DNA of 64,000 nucleotides from Sclerotinia nivalis (lineage: Eukaryota; Ascomycota; Leotiomycetes; Helotiales; Sclerotiniaceae), in NCBI GenBank assembly GCA_029531795.1, contig JAPEIS010000002.1, positions 124,001 to 188,000 of the forward strand. The letters run 5' to 3'. The notes under the pieces were generated by a model, which was not told the DNA's origin, ran no database searches, and saw only the letters and a program-made list of their open reading frames with translations. Positions 29,773-41,710 of the stretch are shown piece after piece (positions within the stretch are counted from its first letter, which is position 1; every line of letters begins with the position of its first letter). The position numbers were made by a program, and so were the translations under genes.

Positions 29773-32426
29773 GGTACCGAAAGTAGATCCGACGCATGTA
29801 TGAGTATATGCAGGTTCTACGATAGAGGTCCAGCACCGTTGCCCGATTCATTTCTCGAAGATATGGATTCAATTCTCGGCTGAGGCCTCATCGCCTCGCA
29901 CCCTCTAGTCCCTCCCAGAATCATAACGGCGAACCTCAATTAGGCAGAAGCAAAACAGGGTTAAGAATCAATTTCATGACGACACTCAAAGCTTCGACGT
30001 TCGATTTCAAGACATCGTACTATCTGGAGCAACAAACCGCAGTTGAAAAAAGACCTTCTTCAATCGCCGAATATCTCATGCATGTGGGATTCTAGAACCT
30101 GTAGTCCGAGGCAGGAGGAAGCCCCGCAAGATTCGTCAAAGAATACTGAGGATGAAGAAGGTGCGACGCCGTAGAAATACCAAGAAATGACAGGGAAATA
30201 AAGCTTTAGCAAGCATGACGCCTGCCTTCCTCGCAGAAAAGCAATTTAGCTGCTAAGGCACCATTCTTGAGACAAGTTTCGATCATTATGGACGCCGTGA
30301 AATAGCGTTTCTAGGCTCGCTTCTCTTCATGCAAGTCAGCTAAGATCATGGCCGACTCAACCTGAGGCATATCTCGCGGCTATGCTTTACGACTTCCTGT
30401 TTTCCTGTTCGCAAAGGAGAAGGCTCTAAAGGGGTGCCGAGATTGGGCAGACGTCTAACGAGAACGGTGGTTCCATCCTACGCTTGTGGACAATCATTCA
30501 GCACGGCATTGAAAGCCGACGTCCTATTCCTGGAAGGCTTAATAGGAGTGCCTTCAGTTCCGCGAGCAGGTCAGTCGTCCCTGGCATTGCAGTCCATGTC
30601 TCGTCATGGGTTTAATCACCACACATCTCCTAATCCACCATACTTTCGGCTCAGGATGCCGTACATGAGACTCCTTCAAAAGAGTTCAGAGATACCAAGA
30701 AGAGTTGATCTCGAGCATCTTTTCATGGTTGATAACTCCAATTTTCCACCTACTAGAGATTCTCACGAAACTTGTACAATCAAGATCCTATCTATAAAAC
30801 CCAAGGCTTGGAGTATCGTAACAAACTTGGAAGCAATGAATTTTGTACATACATTGCAGGCGGAACGTGTTTTTGAACTCAAAAGGCGGTTGTGTGCACT
30901 ATTCATTGTTGTGTGAATGAATATTTCTTTCCTGCGCAGAGAATGTGAACACTTTGAGGTGAAATAAGAGAGATCCATCATTGATCTGCTCAAGAGTGTC
31001 GAGATCAATTATGATGAATGAATTGAAATTCATTGCTAGGGGACCGAATAAGCAATGAATCGCGGATATCATGGAATGAATTCCTCTTCTCATTGCCCAT
31101 CCGATTAAAACATAGACTTTCACTGTACACTGTTGTTCCAACGGTCGAATATTCCGTTAATGTTTCAAGGACAGCCCGGACTCCTACACTGGATGAGAAG
31201 TTCAATAGCCTATTGTTGATGATTGAAATCCGTGCCGGTAGGAGTGCGTATCAATCCGTGGAGTAAGAGAAAGGAAAAGCTTGAATGAGAATCAGATATC
31301 GATACCAAATACGGACTATTTTGTGGCCATAACGACTCTCCGACAACTCGCAATGGATTTCGTGAAGCCCAGCAAAATTTGCGAAGACCGCCTTGAAGAA
31401 AGATTCGACCCGATTGAAGCTCGATTTCCAAATCTCAATCAGTTATTGACTTAGATGTTAAACTCAGCTCTCTTTCACTGCCATAGTGATTGTTGTTGTT
31501 ATCGTTGTTGATGTTGTCGCCGACGGCTCCATCTCACAAAAATTGCGGGGAAAATCGATCCCCAGCCACCAAATGTAAACACGAGTGGCTTTAATTAAAT
31601 TAAAGCCACTCGTGCCACTACATATCCACTTAATCAGTTCATCACTTCACCACTTTATCTGACAACACACCACTCCTCACACAACTTACGGAGTATAACG
31701 CCACTGCAGTTACTCGGCATCGTAAAAAGCGGAAACAGATTATTTTCCGTGCGACGGGTATCAAAGGCAATTAAGCTTGGTGAGCATTGGCATAAGTATA
31801 AGAATCTATGGAGTGTGGAATGATTATTGGAATACGAGGAGATCGGCATTTGGATTGTTAGTGCATGGTACTCATGATCTATATTTAGATGGCGATGCAT
31901 TGGATGCATTGGATGCATTTGAAGCATCTGACGTAGTCAACGTTGCTGAGCAAGCTCGTATAGTTACATCCCGTACTGGTTTCTTAATTCTCGTACTCGT
32001 CGTAACAACAAATCAGACTTAACCTTACTTTATGTAAGCACGTCTATTGATTTGATGAGTTTGAGTTCTTCATCATCACCGGTAGGCACGGAGTATTCAT
32101 TGACGATAATCTGCTGCTCCCCTCATAAACGATGGAGTAAATACGAGAATAAAAGCAGTGTCTACCAAGCAAATGCGGGTACTTCGTATCTTGGCATCGC
32201 GCGCAGTTATCTACCATCTCGTACTCCGTACATGATTCCGACGCCTCAACCTTATGCTTATTTCTCCGCATTATTACTTCGCATTGCATCGGATGATTTA
32301 TGTGCGATGAGATGTTTTTAGATGTTTTCTCGTAATTGGCGGTGCAGCTGCTGGTGTACTCCGCTATCACGAGTATTGAAAGACAATGATGTAGGTAGAG
32401 ATGGGGCTGGAAGGAGGGGTAGAATG
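29773..32426. other. Gene-poor region upstream of cerato-platanin
   Basis: No supported gene. A 160-codon plus-strand frame at 30434-30916 overlaps protein-like minus-strand reading and was not accepted. The right part (from about 31500) is the probable cerato-platanin upstream region, with a 35 bp palindrome at 31580, a triple GGATGCATT repeat near 31892, and TACTCCGTA motifs near 31687 and 32223. Confidence 0.5.
31580..31614. repeat. Perfect 35 bp palindrome
   Basis: Two 17 bp arms, CACGAGTGGCTTTAATT and its exact reverse complement, flank a single A. It could be a cruciform or hairpin, a footprint of a palindromic mobile element, or a dimeric binding site. Confidence 0.9.
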
Positions 32427-32434
32427 TATATAAG
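32427..32434 (+). promoter_or_regulatory. TATA box of the cerato-platanin gene
   Basis: TATATAAG lies about 135 bp upstream of the ATG. The following leader carries CAACCAAC repeats just before the start codon, typical of highly expressed fungal genes. Confidence 0.6.
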
Positions 32435-32565
32435 GGTTGATGTGCGCTGGGAAGGAATAACATCAACACTTCACAGTATCATCAGATAGCTACAAGAACT
32501 TCACACCTCACAAACCAACCAACCAACCAACCAACCACCAAAACCAAACTACAAAAACAATCAAA

Positions 32566-32979
32566 ATGCAATTCCCAACCATCGCCACCCTCCTCACCAT
32601 GGCCACCAGTGCCCTCGCCATCACCGTATCCTACGACACCGGATACGACGACGCAAGCCGCTCCTTAGCCGTCGTCTCCTGTTCCGACGGAACCAACGGA
32701 CTCCTCACCAAGGGTTACACCACTCAAGGATCCTTGAGAAATTTCCCCAACATTGGTGGTGCATCCACTATTGCCGGATGGAACAGTGCCAGCTGCGGAA
32801 GCTGTTACCAGTTGAGTTATGCAGGGAGAAGCATTAATGTGCTTGCGATTGATCATGCGGCGGCCGGATTCAATATTGGTCAGAGGGCTATGGATACTTT
32901 GACTGGTGGTCAGTCGGTTCAGTTGGGAAGAATCGATGCTTCTTATGTTCAGCTTGCCCCAAGTGCTTGTGGATTGTAG
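32566..32979 (+). CDS. Cerato-platanin family secreted protein
   Basis: A single exon of 137 residues. Residues 1-18 form a signal peptide (hydrophobic core, cleavage after SALA). The mature part of about 119 residues matches the cerato-platanin fold: the start [14 protein letters not shown], the [11 protein letters not shown] segment, the SCGSCYQL motif and four cysteines (39, 77, 80, 135) that would form the two disulphides of the family. These small proteins are abundant in fungal culture fluid and cell wall, are expansin-like in fold, bind chitin oligomers and commonly elicit plant defence or necrosis (family knowledge). A TATA box and a pyrimidine/CAACC leader suggest strong expression. 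It lies alone, 12.6 kb from the GH11 xylanase, another plant-facing secreted protein. Confidence 0.96.
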   Translation: MQFPTIATLLTMATSALAITVSYDTGYDDASRSLAVVSCSDGTNGLLTKGYTTQGSLRNFPNIGGASTIAGWNSASCGSCYQLSYAGRSINVLAIDHAAAGFNIGQRAMDTLTGGQSVQLGRIDASYVQLAPSACGL

Positions 32980-33628
32980 GTTGGATGAGATGAGATGAGG
33001 GGGTCAGGAGGGGAAGGACTATACTGAATGCAACGCATGGGACGGCGATGTGAGAATGGAATAGCGAAGGATTGGATGATGGAGATGGTAACGGCGGATA
33101 ATGGGGTGGATGAATAACGAGAACTAAAGCAAATGAATAATGATAATGCGCGTTTTGCTACCTAATCGCATCTCCTCTTTTGACCTTATGACATCATTGA
33201 TTTTCAACAAGCAGAATATTTTCTGTGTAACCATTGCATAACCCTAAGTTTATTTAGTTCCATTACTTACAAACAGGAAACCATTTCGTGCAACATACAC
33301 GATGTCAAAAACTCATAGAAAGTAGGGGGTGTAATGACATCAAAGTATTCGATCTAAGTTATTTGATTTGCCAATGAAGTTAATGCTCATGAATATTTAC
33401 TAAAGTTCTGTAAGAGAGAAATATGTATTGGTACATGTATCTGTACATCGACTAATTATTCTAATCTATATTCTACAACTAATAGTATGATATATATTTC
33501 CCGAACCATGAGACCAACACAAAGCAAACCAAAACAAAAAAAGCCGGAACGCCTCATTCTCCTGCCTAATCCAGCTTTACTCCAAAAAAACATATCGTAC
33601 CCCATCCTCCATCTTACACCAATCTCAT
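32980..33628. other. Intergenic between convergent cerato-platanin and 2EXR genes
   Basis: About 650 bp, A+T-rich 3' flanks of two convergent genes. Nothing else is supported. Confidence 0.6.
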
Positions 33629-34405
33629 TCACATCACACGCTTAACAGACGGGACCGTCCCACCCCAAACCTCCCGATGAAACCCCAAGAATTTCTTCAA
33701 CTGCTCCTCAAAATTCCCCATATACTCCACATGCTTATATCTACACCTCACTTCCCGCAACCCTGCAAACCTAAGCAACGCCCCATAATTCAACTCCTCC
33801 CAACACTCCACTCCCCCCTGTCCCTCATATTCCTCCCCCATCTCCTTACATCTCAACTCCTCCTGATACTTGAGATGCACATACATAGTATTTTCCCAAT
33901 CTAATCCCATTAACTCTATTCCCCTGGTCCTCCTTAAAATTCTCCCATCAACCCCATCCAAAAATCGCATCCACTCCACAAATCTCCTTCTCGCCTTTAC
34001 ATTTTCCGTCCCACATAAATCTCCGGCGGAAAAACCAACGATATCGATTGAGGGATCAATACAAATCGGTTGTCTCATTGCTTTACTGAGAAGAATGCCA
34101 CAATTGCCACCTGTTTTCCCACGCGATCCGGAGAATTCGCATCGATATATTAGGGTGTAGAGGAGAAGGGTTTCGGCACGTGATTCGGCGCAAATACTGA
34201 GCGTTATGGGTGGTGGTGAAGAGAGGGCTTCCGAGGAGGTGATATTGTAGGAGAGGGATATGGTGCGGGAAGGAGGAAATAGGGCACGCCAGATTTTACG
34301 CTGGAGTTCGAGAGGGAGGAGCGGGAATTGGTGAAATTGGAAAGGAGGGGTGGCTGAGACTGGAGGTGAGGATGAAGACTGAGTTTCTGGAGTGGCGATT
34401 GACAT
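33629..34405 (-). CDS. 2EXR-type (F-box-like) protein, 258 aa
   Basis: The frame is open from 34639, but I place the start at Met79 (34405, MSIATPE) because the upstream part would translate a homopolymer into a poly-Pro run and begins with an unrelated hydrophobic stretch. From the chosen start the first 30 residues are Ser/Pro-rich, followed by FHQFPLLPLELQRKIWRALF, which matches the F-x-x-LP-E-L-R-x-x-IW pattern of the fungal 2EXR domain. Further 2EXR hallmarks follow: the SRTISLSY strand and the ICAESRAETLL helix. This family is greatly expanded in plant-associated Ascomycota and its function is not established. No membrane segment in the accepted part. Confidence 0.8.
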   Translation of the reverse strand: MSIATPETQSSSSPPVSATPPFQFHQFPLLPLELQRKIWRALFPPSRTISLSYNITSSEALSSPPPITLSICAESRAETLLLYTLIYRCEFSGSRGKTGGNCGILLSKAMRQPICIDPSIDIVGFSAGDLCGTENVKARRRFVEWMRFLDGVDGRILRRTRGIELMGLDWENTMYVHLKYQEELRCKEMGEEYEGQGGVECWEELNYGALLRFAGLREVRCRYKHVEYMGNFEEQLKKFLGFHREVWGGTVPSVKRVM

Positions 34406-34427
34406 TTTGACTTTGACTGGTTTTTTT

Positions 34428-34449
34428 GGGGGGGGGGGGGGGGGGGGGG
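34428..34449. repeat. Homopolymer G22 (C22 on the gene strand)
   Basis: Twenty-two G in a row, 22 bp before the chosen ATG of the 2EXR gene, so it is expected in the 5' leader as poly-C. The G strand could form quadruplexes. Confidence 0.95.
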
Positions 34450-36841
34450 TTTGTTGATATGATTCGATATAAGAAATGTTCCTCGTATATACGCAACTTT
34501 CTATTCCTGCAAGTCGAAGGACGTCCAAAGTAGGCTCAAAGTATAATTTCAAAAAGACTAAAAACAACACAGCACCAAAACAATTACACCCAAGGAAAAA
34601 AACTTTTGAAAAACTGTATAAACAGAAAATTTCATCCACAAAATTATCTCAAAAGTCGTGTGTCTAAACTCGAGTCATGAAGCTCTTTTCTGAAGTCTTT
34701 TCGGAACGGGGCACAAGGCCAAAGCTAGAAAATTCTAGGGTTTCTAGCGTTTCCAGCCTTATGATGAAACCAAAGTTAAATCTTTGAACTTTGAAGGAAT
34801 GTGTACCTCGGTGACGTCGAATACAGAGATGAAGGAGTTATTGACGAGAAATGAAGTTTGAGATGGATAAATGATTGAGACGAAGTATACATACGATAGA
34901 TTGTATCTTCACCGCTGTGCTTTGCCGCCGAGTTATATAGATAGGTTAAGGTTCGCCCCTCACCGCGCATTCCCTCACACTTGATGAATAAGGTTCCGAG
35001 CGGAAAACATGCTGGTGTTTTGGGTTTTGGGTCTTGATCTTCTATGATAATAACTAATCCAAACCCTCATGGTTCTTCTGCGTCTTGCGCGACGGGCAAC
35101 GAAGTGTTTTGACTACTTTTTACTTCGTGTTGATGATGATCCGATAAGTTCAGCGAATACTACCTAGGTAGTTCACCGACTGAGACATGTCGACGTAAGT
35201 GTTCATAACAAAAGGGTTTGTTTAGCCAGGAGGTTTCAGCCAAGTGGTTCTTGACCAAATCAGATATGCAACAGAAATTTAATGGTTAAGATCATGTGAT
35301 AAATCATGTGATGGTCATGTGCTGGGAACTTAATGGTTGGAGACGGAAAAATCTTTACATGTTTCATCAATGACCTGACGAGAAGCTATTCGAGGTTTCG
35401 AGTCCCCGTCAATATTTTGAGTTCTTATTATCGGATCAAGCGGATACCGAATACCTCAAGAGACCCACCACGGCACAGAAATAACAAGGCAAACCCAGCG
35501 TGTTGGTTCTTGGGCGGCTCTGATTTTGTTTGATCCTCACTTGACAAGCTTTTAACCATATGAACTGACGCTAATATAAAATCCTCAAAAATCACTAATG
35601 CATCTGATGGTCGATTCGTTAAACAATTCATCTTTAACGTCTTTCAGAAGTAAAGGAGCTCCAACAAAATCGATTCCCGCTTATCGGATTTGTCTGAATA
35701 AGGCTAGTATTGCGAAGAACGATGGGTCCCCTGAGATGGTATCCTCTCTATGGGTTCTATGAGCCCTATGAAAGTAGTTCTTCGTTATGTGATCATGACA
35801 GGCCAACAGGTTATCAACTTATCAGACGCTTCACAATCCATGATCATAAATTGACATCCACCATTATATTTGTCATTGGTATCTTTCAAGGGCAGTTACT
35901 GGATGCGTTGGACGGCAAGGGATGATTCGTATCGACGAATAATTGGAGTACTACGGAGTAATTCTATTCCAGGTACGCCCCTTGTTTTCTCACACATCGC
36001 CATTCATTTTGTTCAGCTGCAATCATAAACTCCCAAGTTAGGATGTGAAAGTTAGTTCTTCTATGATTCTGATCTGTTTCTCCAAACTTCCATATGTTGC
36101 CGCTCGTTGATTGGTCTTAATCAATCATCCAGGGCTCAAATAGGATCCAATCATCCATCTAATCATCATCGAAAGGCTAGGCAGGGAGAATTGCCTCGGG
36201 CTTCGGACGATGACAAGTGGGGCGCTCATGGTTTCACCTGAAGCTATTCCCATTTCATGGGTAGATGTAAAAATCTAAGTGGACTTCGACAAATGACAGC
36301 TCTCCACAAATTATACCATGGATGTGGGATATCTTGACAGCACGAGCCACGATACATTCAAAACACACCCAGTGTCACCTAAAAACATTAACAAATCTTC
36401 TTTCAAACCCATTTTCAAATGTTCTAGAGGAAACAATGAGACGATATTTGCTTATGGCTTTCTGTAGCGAATCGATGCGATCCATTCTCAGACTTGATCT
36501 GCGCGAAATCTATGGATCCGTGGAGATACAAGGTTAGGCAATTTTCAGATTAACGATCACCTACCTTTGATATTGCTTTAGGGATGGGAAAATTAACAGC
36601 TTCATGAAATTTACATTTTACTTCAGCGACCCCAGAGCCTATTCTCCACTCGTTCTTGGTTATCTCTCCACACTCTTTTAGCTTTCGACCATACACAACT
36701 TTCTTTCGTTACATATATTACCGGAACTGCCTTATGCTTCATCCACAGTAGAATTTAGCAGTGCCACCCTCAATGTATTGGTGTTACGAGGTTGAAGACT
36801 TGCGAAAACCTGGTCATTGGATCTGAGATTGCCCAGATGAT
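34450..36841. other. Intergenic region
   Basis: Holds the upstream regions of the 2EXR gene (-) and the first rhodopsin-like gene (+). No further gene is supported; frames are short and lack recognisable motifs. A TACGGAGTA motif occurs near 35954. Confidence 0.55.
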
Positions 36842-38633
36842 ATGAGCAATTCTAAACTCGTCGTCGAGGCATGGACATGTTGGGCCATAGCCGTCATTTT
36901 TATCACAATACGAATTTCTGCAAGACTTTCGAAATTAGGATGGAGAGAACTGAAGTTGGATGATGGTCTAATGTTCTGCGCTTTGGTTCGTCACCCTTTA
37001 ATGCAGTATATTGGGATATGGTTCTGATTTCCATTGATAGTTCGTATACACAGCTGAAGCAACCTCATCATATTATCTCGTAGCCCGCTGGTTAGGTTAT
37101 TCGAATAGCGGAATGACCGACAATGAACGCCAGACTCTGGACCCCAATTCTCTAGAATGGCTTTATCGAGTTAACGGAGCCAAAACTCACATTTGGGATT
37201 GGATAACCTATGTTTCCTTGATGTGGTTATTGAAGGCTTGTTGGATTGCCTATTACTCTCGTTTGATGTAAGATCGGTCCTCGATGTATGACTTGGATAA
37301 TGACTAACACCGAGCTGTAGTGCAGCTGTTGAGAAAAGATCATTGCGACGTATCACAGTAGGATACGTGGTTTTGGGACTTACTTATCTATCAGCTATTC
37401 TGGCATTACTTTGTAAATGTCTTCCGTTAAAAAAGCAATGGCAAATTTATCCAGACCCAGGAAGTAAGTAACCTACGCCAAGTCGACTCGGAAACCACTC
37501 TAATGCCAGATTACAGATCTCTGTTATCCTGGAAATTCCACCTTTCAAATGACTTTCATTATGTCTATTAATACAGTAACACACATGTATATCATGGTCA
37601 TACCTCTTCCTGTACGTCTAGACGGCCAACTCTCCAATCATTTATCCTAAACCATGGCTAACAGAATCCAGACAATTCTTAGCACAAAGGGTATGCTACC
37701 ATTCCAGAAAATCTTCCTTCTAGTACTTTATAGTGGAGGATTTCTTGTCACCATCTTCGGAGTTCTACGCTGTGTTTCTCTCTTGACTGTAAGTTCCAGT
37801 TCCACTGTAATGGTGCCATTTCCATTTGCCATTTCCCATCTCGCAAATTCCCTTCAGAATCCATCCCAATTGTCCATCTTCCCTTCCCATGACGTTGAAC
37901 ATCTAAAACAAGTCCAAAGAACTAACCCAGCCCCATCTAGGCCCTAGGCGCAACAACCTCCGCAGGCGAATGGTCCCTCCGAGAATCCTTCCTCGCCGTC
38001 CTCGTCACCAATCTTCCCATTGTCGCGCCCATCATCAAACGCTTTAGCCAACAAGTTCGTAGTCAATCTACTAAAATCTCTTCTTATAGAGGCACCTCGA
38101 CGTTCAACGATAGCACGGATTTGGAATTAAATGATCGTGACAGAGCAAGATCGCGAGGAAGAAGACAATCTCTCATTCTGCGGATCAAGGAAGTAGGACC
38201 TAGGGAATGGGATGACGATGAAGCAATTATGGTTCCGAAACCCACACGAGGAAGATTTGGCACAAGGGCGAAAAGTCCGGCGCCAAGTGAGGATGCGAGG
38301 AATGAAGATGCGTACAGGCATACGCATATGCAGAGAAGTTATAAGGAAAATAACTCGATGTCCGTATTACATTTAGAGGGACTGAAGGGCTTGGATCTCG
38401 TACCGAAAAAAGAAAAAAGTAATATGAGAACAACGGTTGAGGCGGGTTGGGGACCAGGGAATCATAATCGCTGGAATTCGAATAGGGAAGAGAGAGAAAA
38501 TGGGGAGGAGACAGAGGTGGAAGAGGGCACGATTAGGGTGGTAAGGGAATTTAGGTTTACGAATAGTGCTAGTGGGACTTATGGGGGCCTGTTGCCGGTC
38601 GACAGGTCAACCTGGTGTACGGTACGTATATGA
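36842..38633 (+). CDS. Rhodopsin-domain (Pth11-like) integral membrane protein
   Basis: The six-exon model keeps phase: 36842-36985, 37041-37267, 37321-37463, 37517-37611, 37672-37788 and 37941-38633, giving 472 residues. The N-terminus is very short before the first membrane helix (VEAWTCWAIAVIFITIRI), followed by the family's L-D-D-G/A motif, then further helices up to about residue 290, consistent with seven segments. The soluble C-terminal tail of about 180 residues is charged and Ser/Arg-rich. Fungal proteins of this type (including Pth11-like candidate GPCRs) sit in the plasma membrane; some sense surfaces or host cues, most have no known ligand. No CFEM domain is present. The very short outer N-terminus is usual for the SAT4/rhodopsin branch. 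Confidence 0.82.
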
Positions 38634-39626
38634 GGATGAGTGTATGCGCAGATGAGAGCATGAAAATACTCAAGCGAGGAATTTCTTTTGTATACATGCA
38701 TGAAAGGAGATGGAAGAGGAATATCACGGAAGATAACGAAAGGGTCGCCGTTGATTCGGAACCCATACGATACCCACTTTAGCATTTTTTGAATTTAACT
38801 CTCGTTATATGTTTTCAATAATATGTATGCATTTTCATAATTTGGTAAGAGCCTACATGTGTATCGTTTCGTTTGAGTGGGCATTTGATGGGGTCCGGAT
38901 GGGATGGGTATGTTGTGGATGGATCGACCGAGTCTGAAGAATGCATTGAGTGCTTATTGTGCAGAATTACTTGGGGAATGGGGGTGAGTTGTATATGTGT
39001 GGCGTAGAGGAGATTAGAGTAGAGTTAGAGAATGATTAATGATTAATGATTGTGTGGGGAGCTTGGGAGGATGGGTATTCGTTGGATGCTTATGATACGG
39101 AAGGAGACATTGGGAGTTGTCATGTATAACAAAATTGAAGAATGAAAAGAAATTACCTTTTTAGAATACTTGAGACTCATGTTAATGCACAGAGACCAAC
39201 CTCATTATAGAGAACCTTGGGTAAGGTTATCTCTTCCTGCAAACAATGTTCAAGAGAACTTTCCTTTTCTACTTCGCTACTACCCTCCGCGTGATAGATC
39301 CAATGAATTCCTTGTATTAATAGAATAATACAGATTTAAATACAAATCCGAAAGGCTTGGATATTACCTCGACTTCATATACGATATCTAGAACCCCTTT
39401 TATATTGCCTCTAATACTAAGGCTTTTGTTATATATTTATTAGAAGTGATCTGCTATTCTATTTCCTTTTATTGCTTGGAGTTTCCGAAACCTTTCTTTT
39501 TATTTACCTTGTGGTCGAAAATCTAGCATTTCTTTCCTAGAGGAGTATTATTTCTTTTGGATCATATAAATCGATATTCCGGGGCAGCGATTAAGCATAC
39601 ATGAAGCTTCCAAAGTCTTCACTTCC
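38634..39626. other. Intergenic between convergent genes
   Basis: About 1 kb of 3' flanks for the membrane protein (+) and the cyclophilin (-). No gene seen. Confidence 0.6.
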
Positions 39627-40561
39627 TTACTCGATAACGCCCGACTTAGCAATAACAACACGAGCTTTGGGTGTACCAGAACGGTTACCAAGGCCCTCGA
39701 TTCTCTTCACAAGATCCATGCCCTCGACCACCTCGCCAAAAACTACATGTTTACCATCCAACCAAGGAGTAGCAATTGTAGTAATAAAGAATTGAGAGCC
39801 ATTGCTATAAAATATGTCACTTATCAGTTTCCGACTCATGGACATCAAAACGGTTTGGCTAAAAGAACTTACGTATTCCTTCCAGCATTCGCCATACTCA
39901 ATTGACCAGGCTTGGTATGTCTGAGTATAAAATTCTCGTCCTGGAATTTATTACCATAGATAGATTTTCCACCCGTTCCCTAATTATGTATCAGCATTTC
40001 CCCACCAATTTTTTATTATGTGAGATATGTAACTACATTTCCTCGAGTAAAGTCTCCACCTTGCAACATGAATTGTGGAATGATACGATGGAAATGACTT
40101 CCCGCATATCCAAAACCATGTTGACCGGTACATAGTTCCCGGAAATTGCGGGCAGTGCGGGGAGTGATCTCATCATGGAGCTTGAATGTGATGCGGCCAG
40201 CAGGAGCTTTGGGTTGTGTTAGCAAAGATTATAAAACTATTGAGGAGAGTAAAAAAGTACCAGAATCAACAGTAATATCAAAAAATCTATTCTTGCTTGA
40301 GTTGTCCTGAGACTTAGTCGTAGCTTCTGTGATTGAAGAAGATGCTGGAGTTGGAGTCGAGGATTGAATGAAAGGGAACGAAGAGGAAATAGAAAAGAAT
40401 GAAGGTGTCAAGAGATTGTAGAGTGAGGAGTTGTTTCCTTCAGTTGATACAACGGGAGATGGGTATGCATACTTTTGGAAAGGCGTGTGGTAAGGTGGTG
40501 CCATGTATTTTGGCTTTGTCTCATTGTGAAGCCATTGAAAGGCGGAAGTGGTTGAAAACAT
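39627..40561 (-). CDS. Cyclophilin peptidyl-prolyl isomerase with long N-terminal extension
   Basis: Four exons, 40561-40261, 40206-40037, 39979-39873 and 39804-39627, give 251 residues. Residues from about 91 onward are a complete single-domain cyclophilin: [10 protein letters not shown], the catalytic [15 protein letters not shown] loop with Arg and Phe, [15 protein letters not shown], and the cyclosporin-contacting Trp in [12 protein letters not shown]. It should catalyse proline isomerisation and bind cyclosporin A. The first 90 residues (Ser/Thr/Pro-rich, few acidic) are not part of the fold and might be a targeting or unstructured region; it does not look like a strong signal peptide. 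Met20 is an alternative start. The GNAT gene lies 275 bp upstream on the same strand. Confidence 0.93.
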
Positions 40562-40835
40562 CTTGGATTTGGAATAATTTGGATCTCGATATTTATTGGT
40601 GGTTGTGATACCCAGGACTCAATATAAAACTCTCTTGGTAACCGCACGTGACTTTGGCAGATTCCGCGGTTTAGCCACAACCTCACATTTGCAGTAAGTG
40701 CACAATTTAATTCAAACACGAAAGGCATATCCATGGCAATTGCTTGATATTTGTAACTTCTTGGGACTCATCTAGTCAATAGACGGTCAAATAGGACTAT
40801 AGCACTGCTACTAGGTCTTTGGCATGTGCTAACTA

Positions 40836-41710
40836 TTACATCTCCCACGAATACACAGTCTTTCCCTCTTCAAACTTACCACCCTTGGGTCTCCACATAA
40901 GCCAAACACGATATGGCTCGGGCGCAATGACTTTCTTCAACTTGGCGAACTCCTCTTCGTCTCCCTCTGTGGCAGGCGGTAGATCAAGGAAGAAAGGACG
41001 AACAATGACGAATCCGTGAGCTTTGTACAATTCACGTCCATCATCAGTCGACTCGACAAATGCCTCCAATCCCATTTCATCGGCGAGCTTGCAACCCCAT
41101 TGCATCATCAAGCTACCTGCTCCTCTACGACGATGTTCGGGATCTACAAAGCAGTAGTTTAGGACTGGAGTTGGTGGATCGATCAGCAATTGTTTTATGT
41201 GGATAAAGGTATTTAAAATAAATGAAAGGGAGAGGGAACATGGAAGGTGGAAGCAGGCATTCTTACGCAAGTGTGGTCGATTCATGACCGGAGGACGACC
41301 CTTGAAGAATTCTCCAAGTATGTGATCGGCAATCGTCTTTAGTGGGCCTATTGCCATTCACATATCGGGTCAGCATCCGTGAAAGTCTTGGAGTTCATCA
41401 AGGAAAATTGAATTATACCTTCTGGCCACCAAGTGGCTGTCACAGGAGGCTGCGGCTTCAGGAATGGATTGGTTTCATGAACAATCCACTCAGCACCACT
41501 GATTGCCTTGCCACCATCTTTCACCGTGAGCCAGTGGCTATTTGGAGTGCCCATATGCCAAGCCCATTGTCTTTCAGCACACTCTTCAACGTCGGGACCT
41601 TTGAGAAGTTCCCAGACAGTGTTGAATGGTGATGCATAAGCTCTATGCTCGACCTCTACCACTTCCGCAAAGTCGGCTTTGTTGGTTATTTCTGATAGTT
41701 GCAAAGCCAT
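40836..41710 (-). CDS. GNAT family N-acetyltransferase
   Basis: Three exons, 41710-41419, 41347-41267 and 41143-40836, joined in phase, give 226 residues. The acetyl-CoA binding motif A is read as HPEHRRRGAGSLMMQW, whose first His codon is created by splicing. The downstream YKAHGFVIV element is the usual motif B strand. The N-terminal half (AEVVEVEHRAYASPFN) has the expected amphipathic first helix. Fungal relatives of this size are small cytosolic acetyltransferases of unknown substrate. Start at 41710 is the only upstream Met with a fitting N-terminus. Its end is 275 bp before the cyclophilin start; two genes in a row on one strand but with no functional link visible. Confidence 0.88.

Noticed and set aside
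30434..30916. 160-codon plus-strand ORF
   Set aside because: Has no recognisable motif, overlaps protein-like reading on the other strand and lies in a decayed region; length alone is not enough.
34406..34639. N-terminal extension of the 2EXR frame with hydrophobic and poly-Pro parts
   Set aside because: The extension reads through the C22 homopolymer and resembles leader sequence; a good start lies downstream.
35342..35411. tRNA-like segment with a GGTTTCGAGTCC B-box match and GACGG/CCGTC ends
   Set aside because: No A-box or D-arm and no anticodon arm could be drawn; coincidence is likely.
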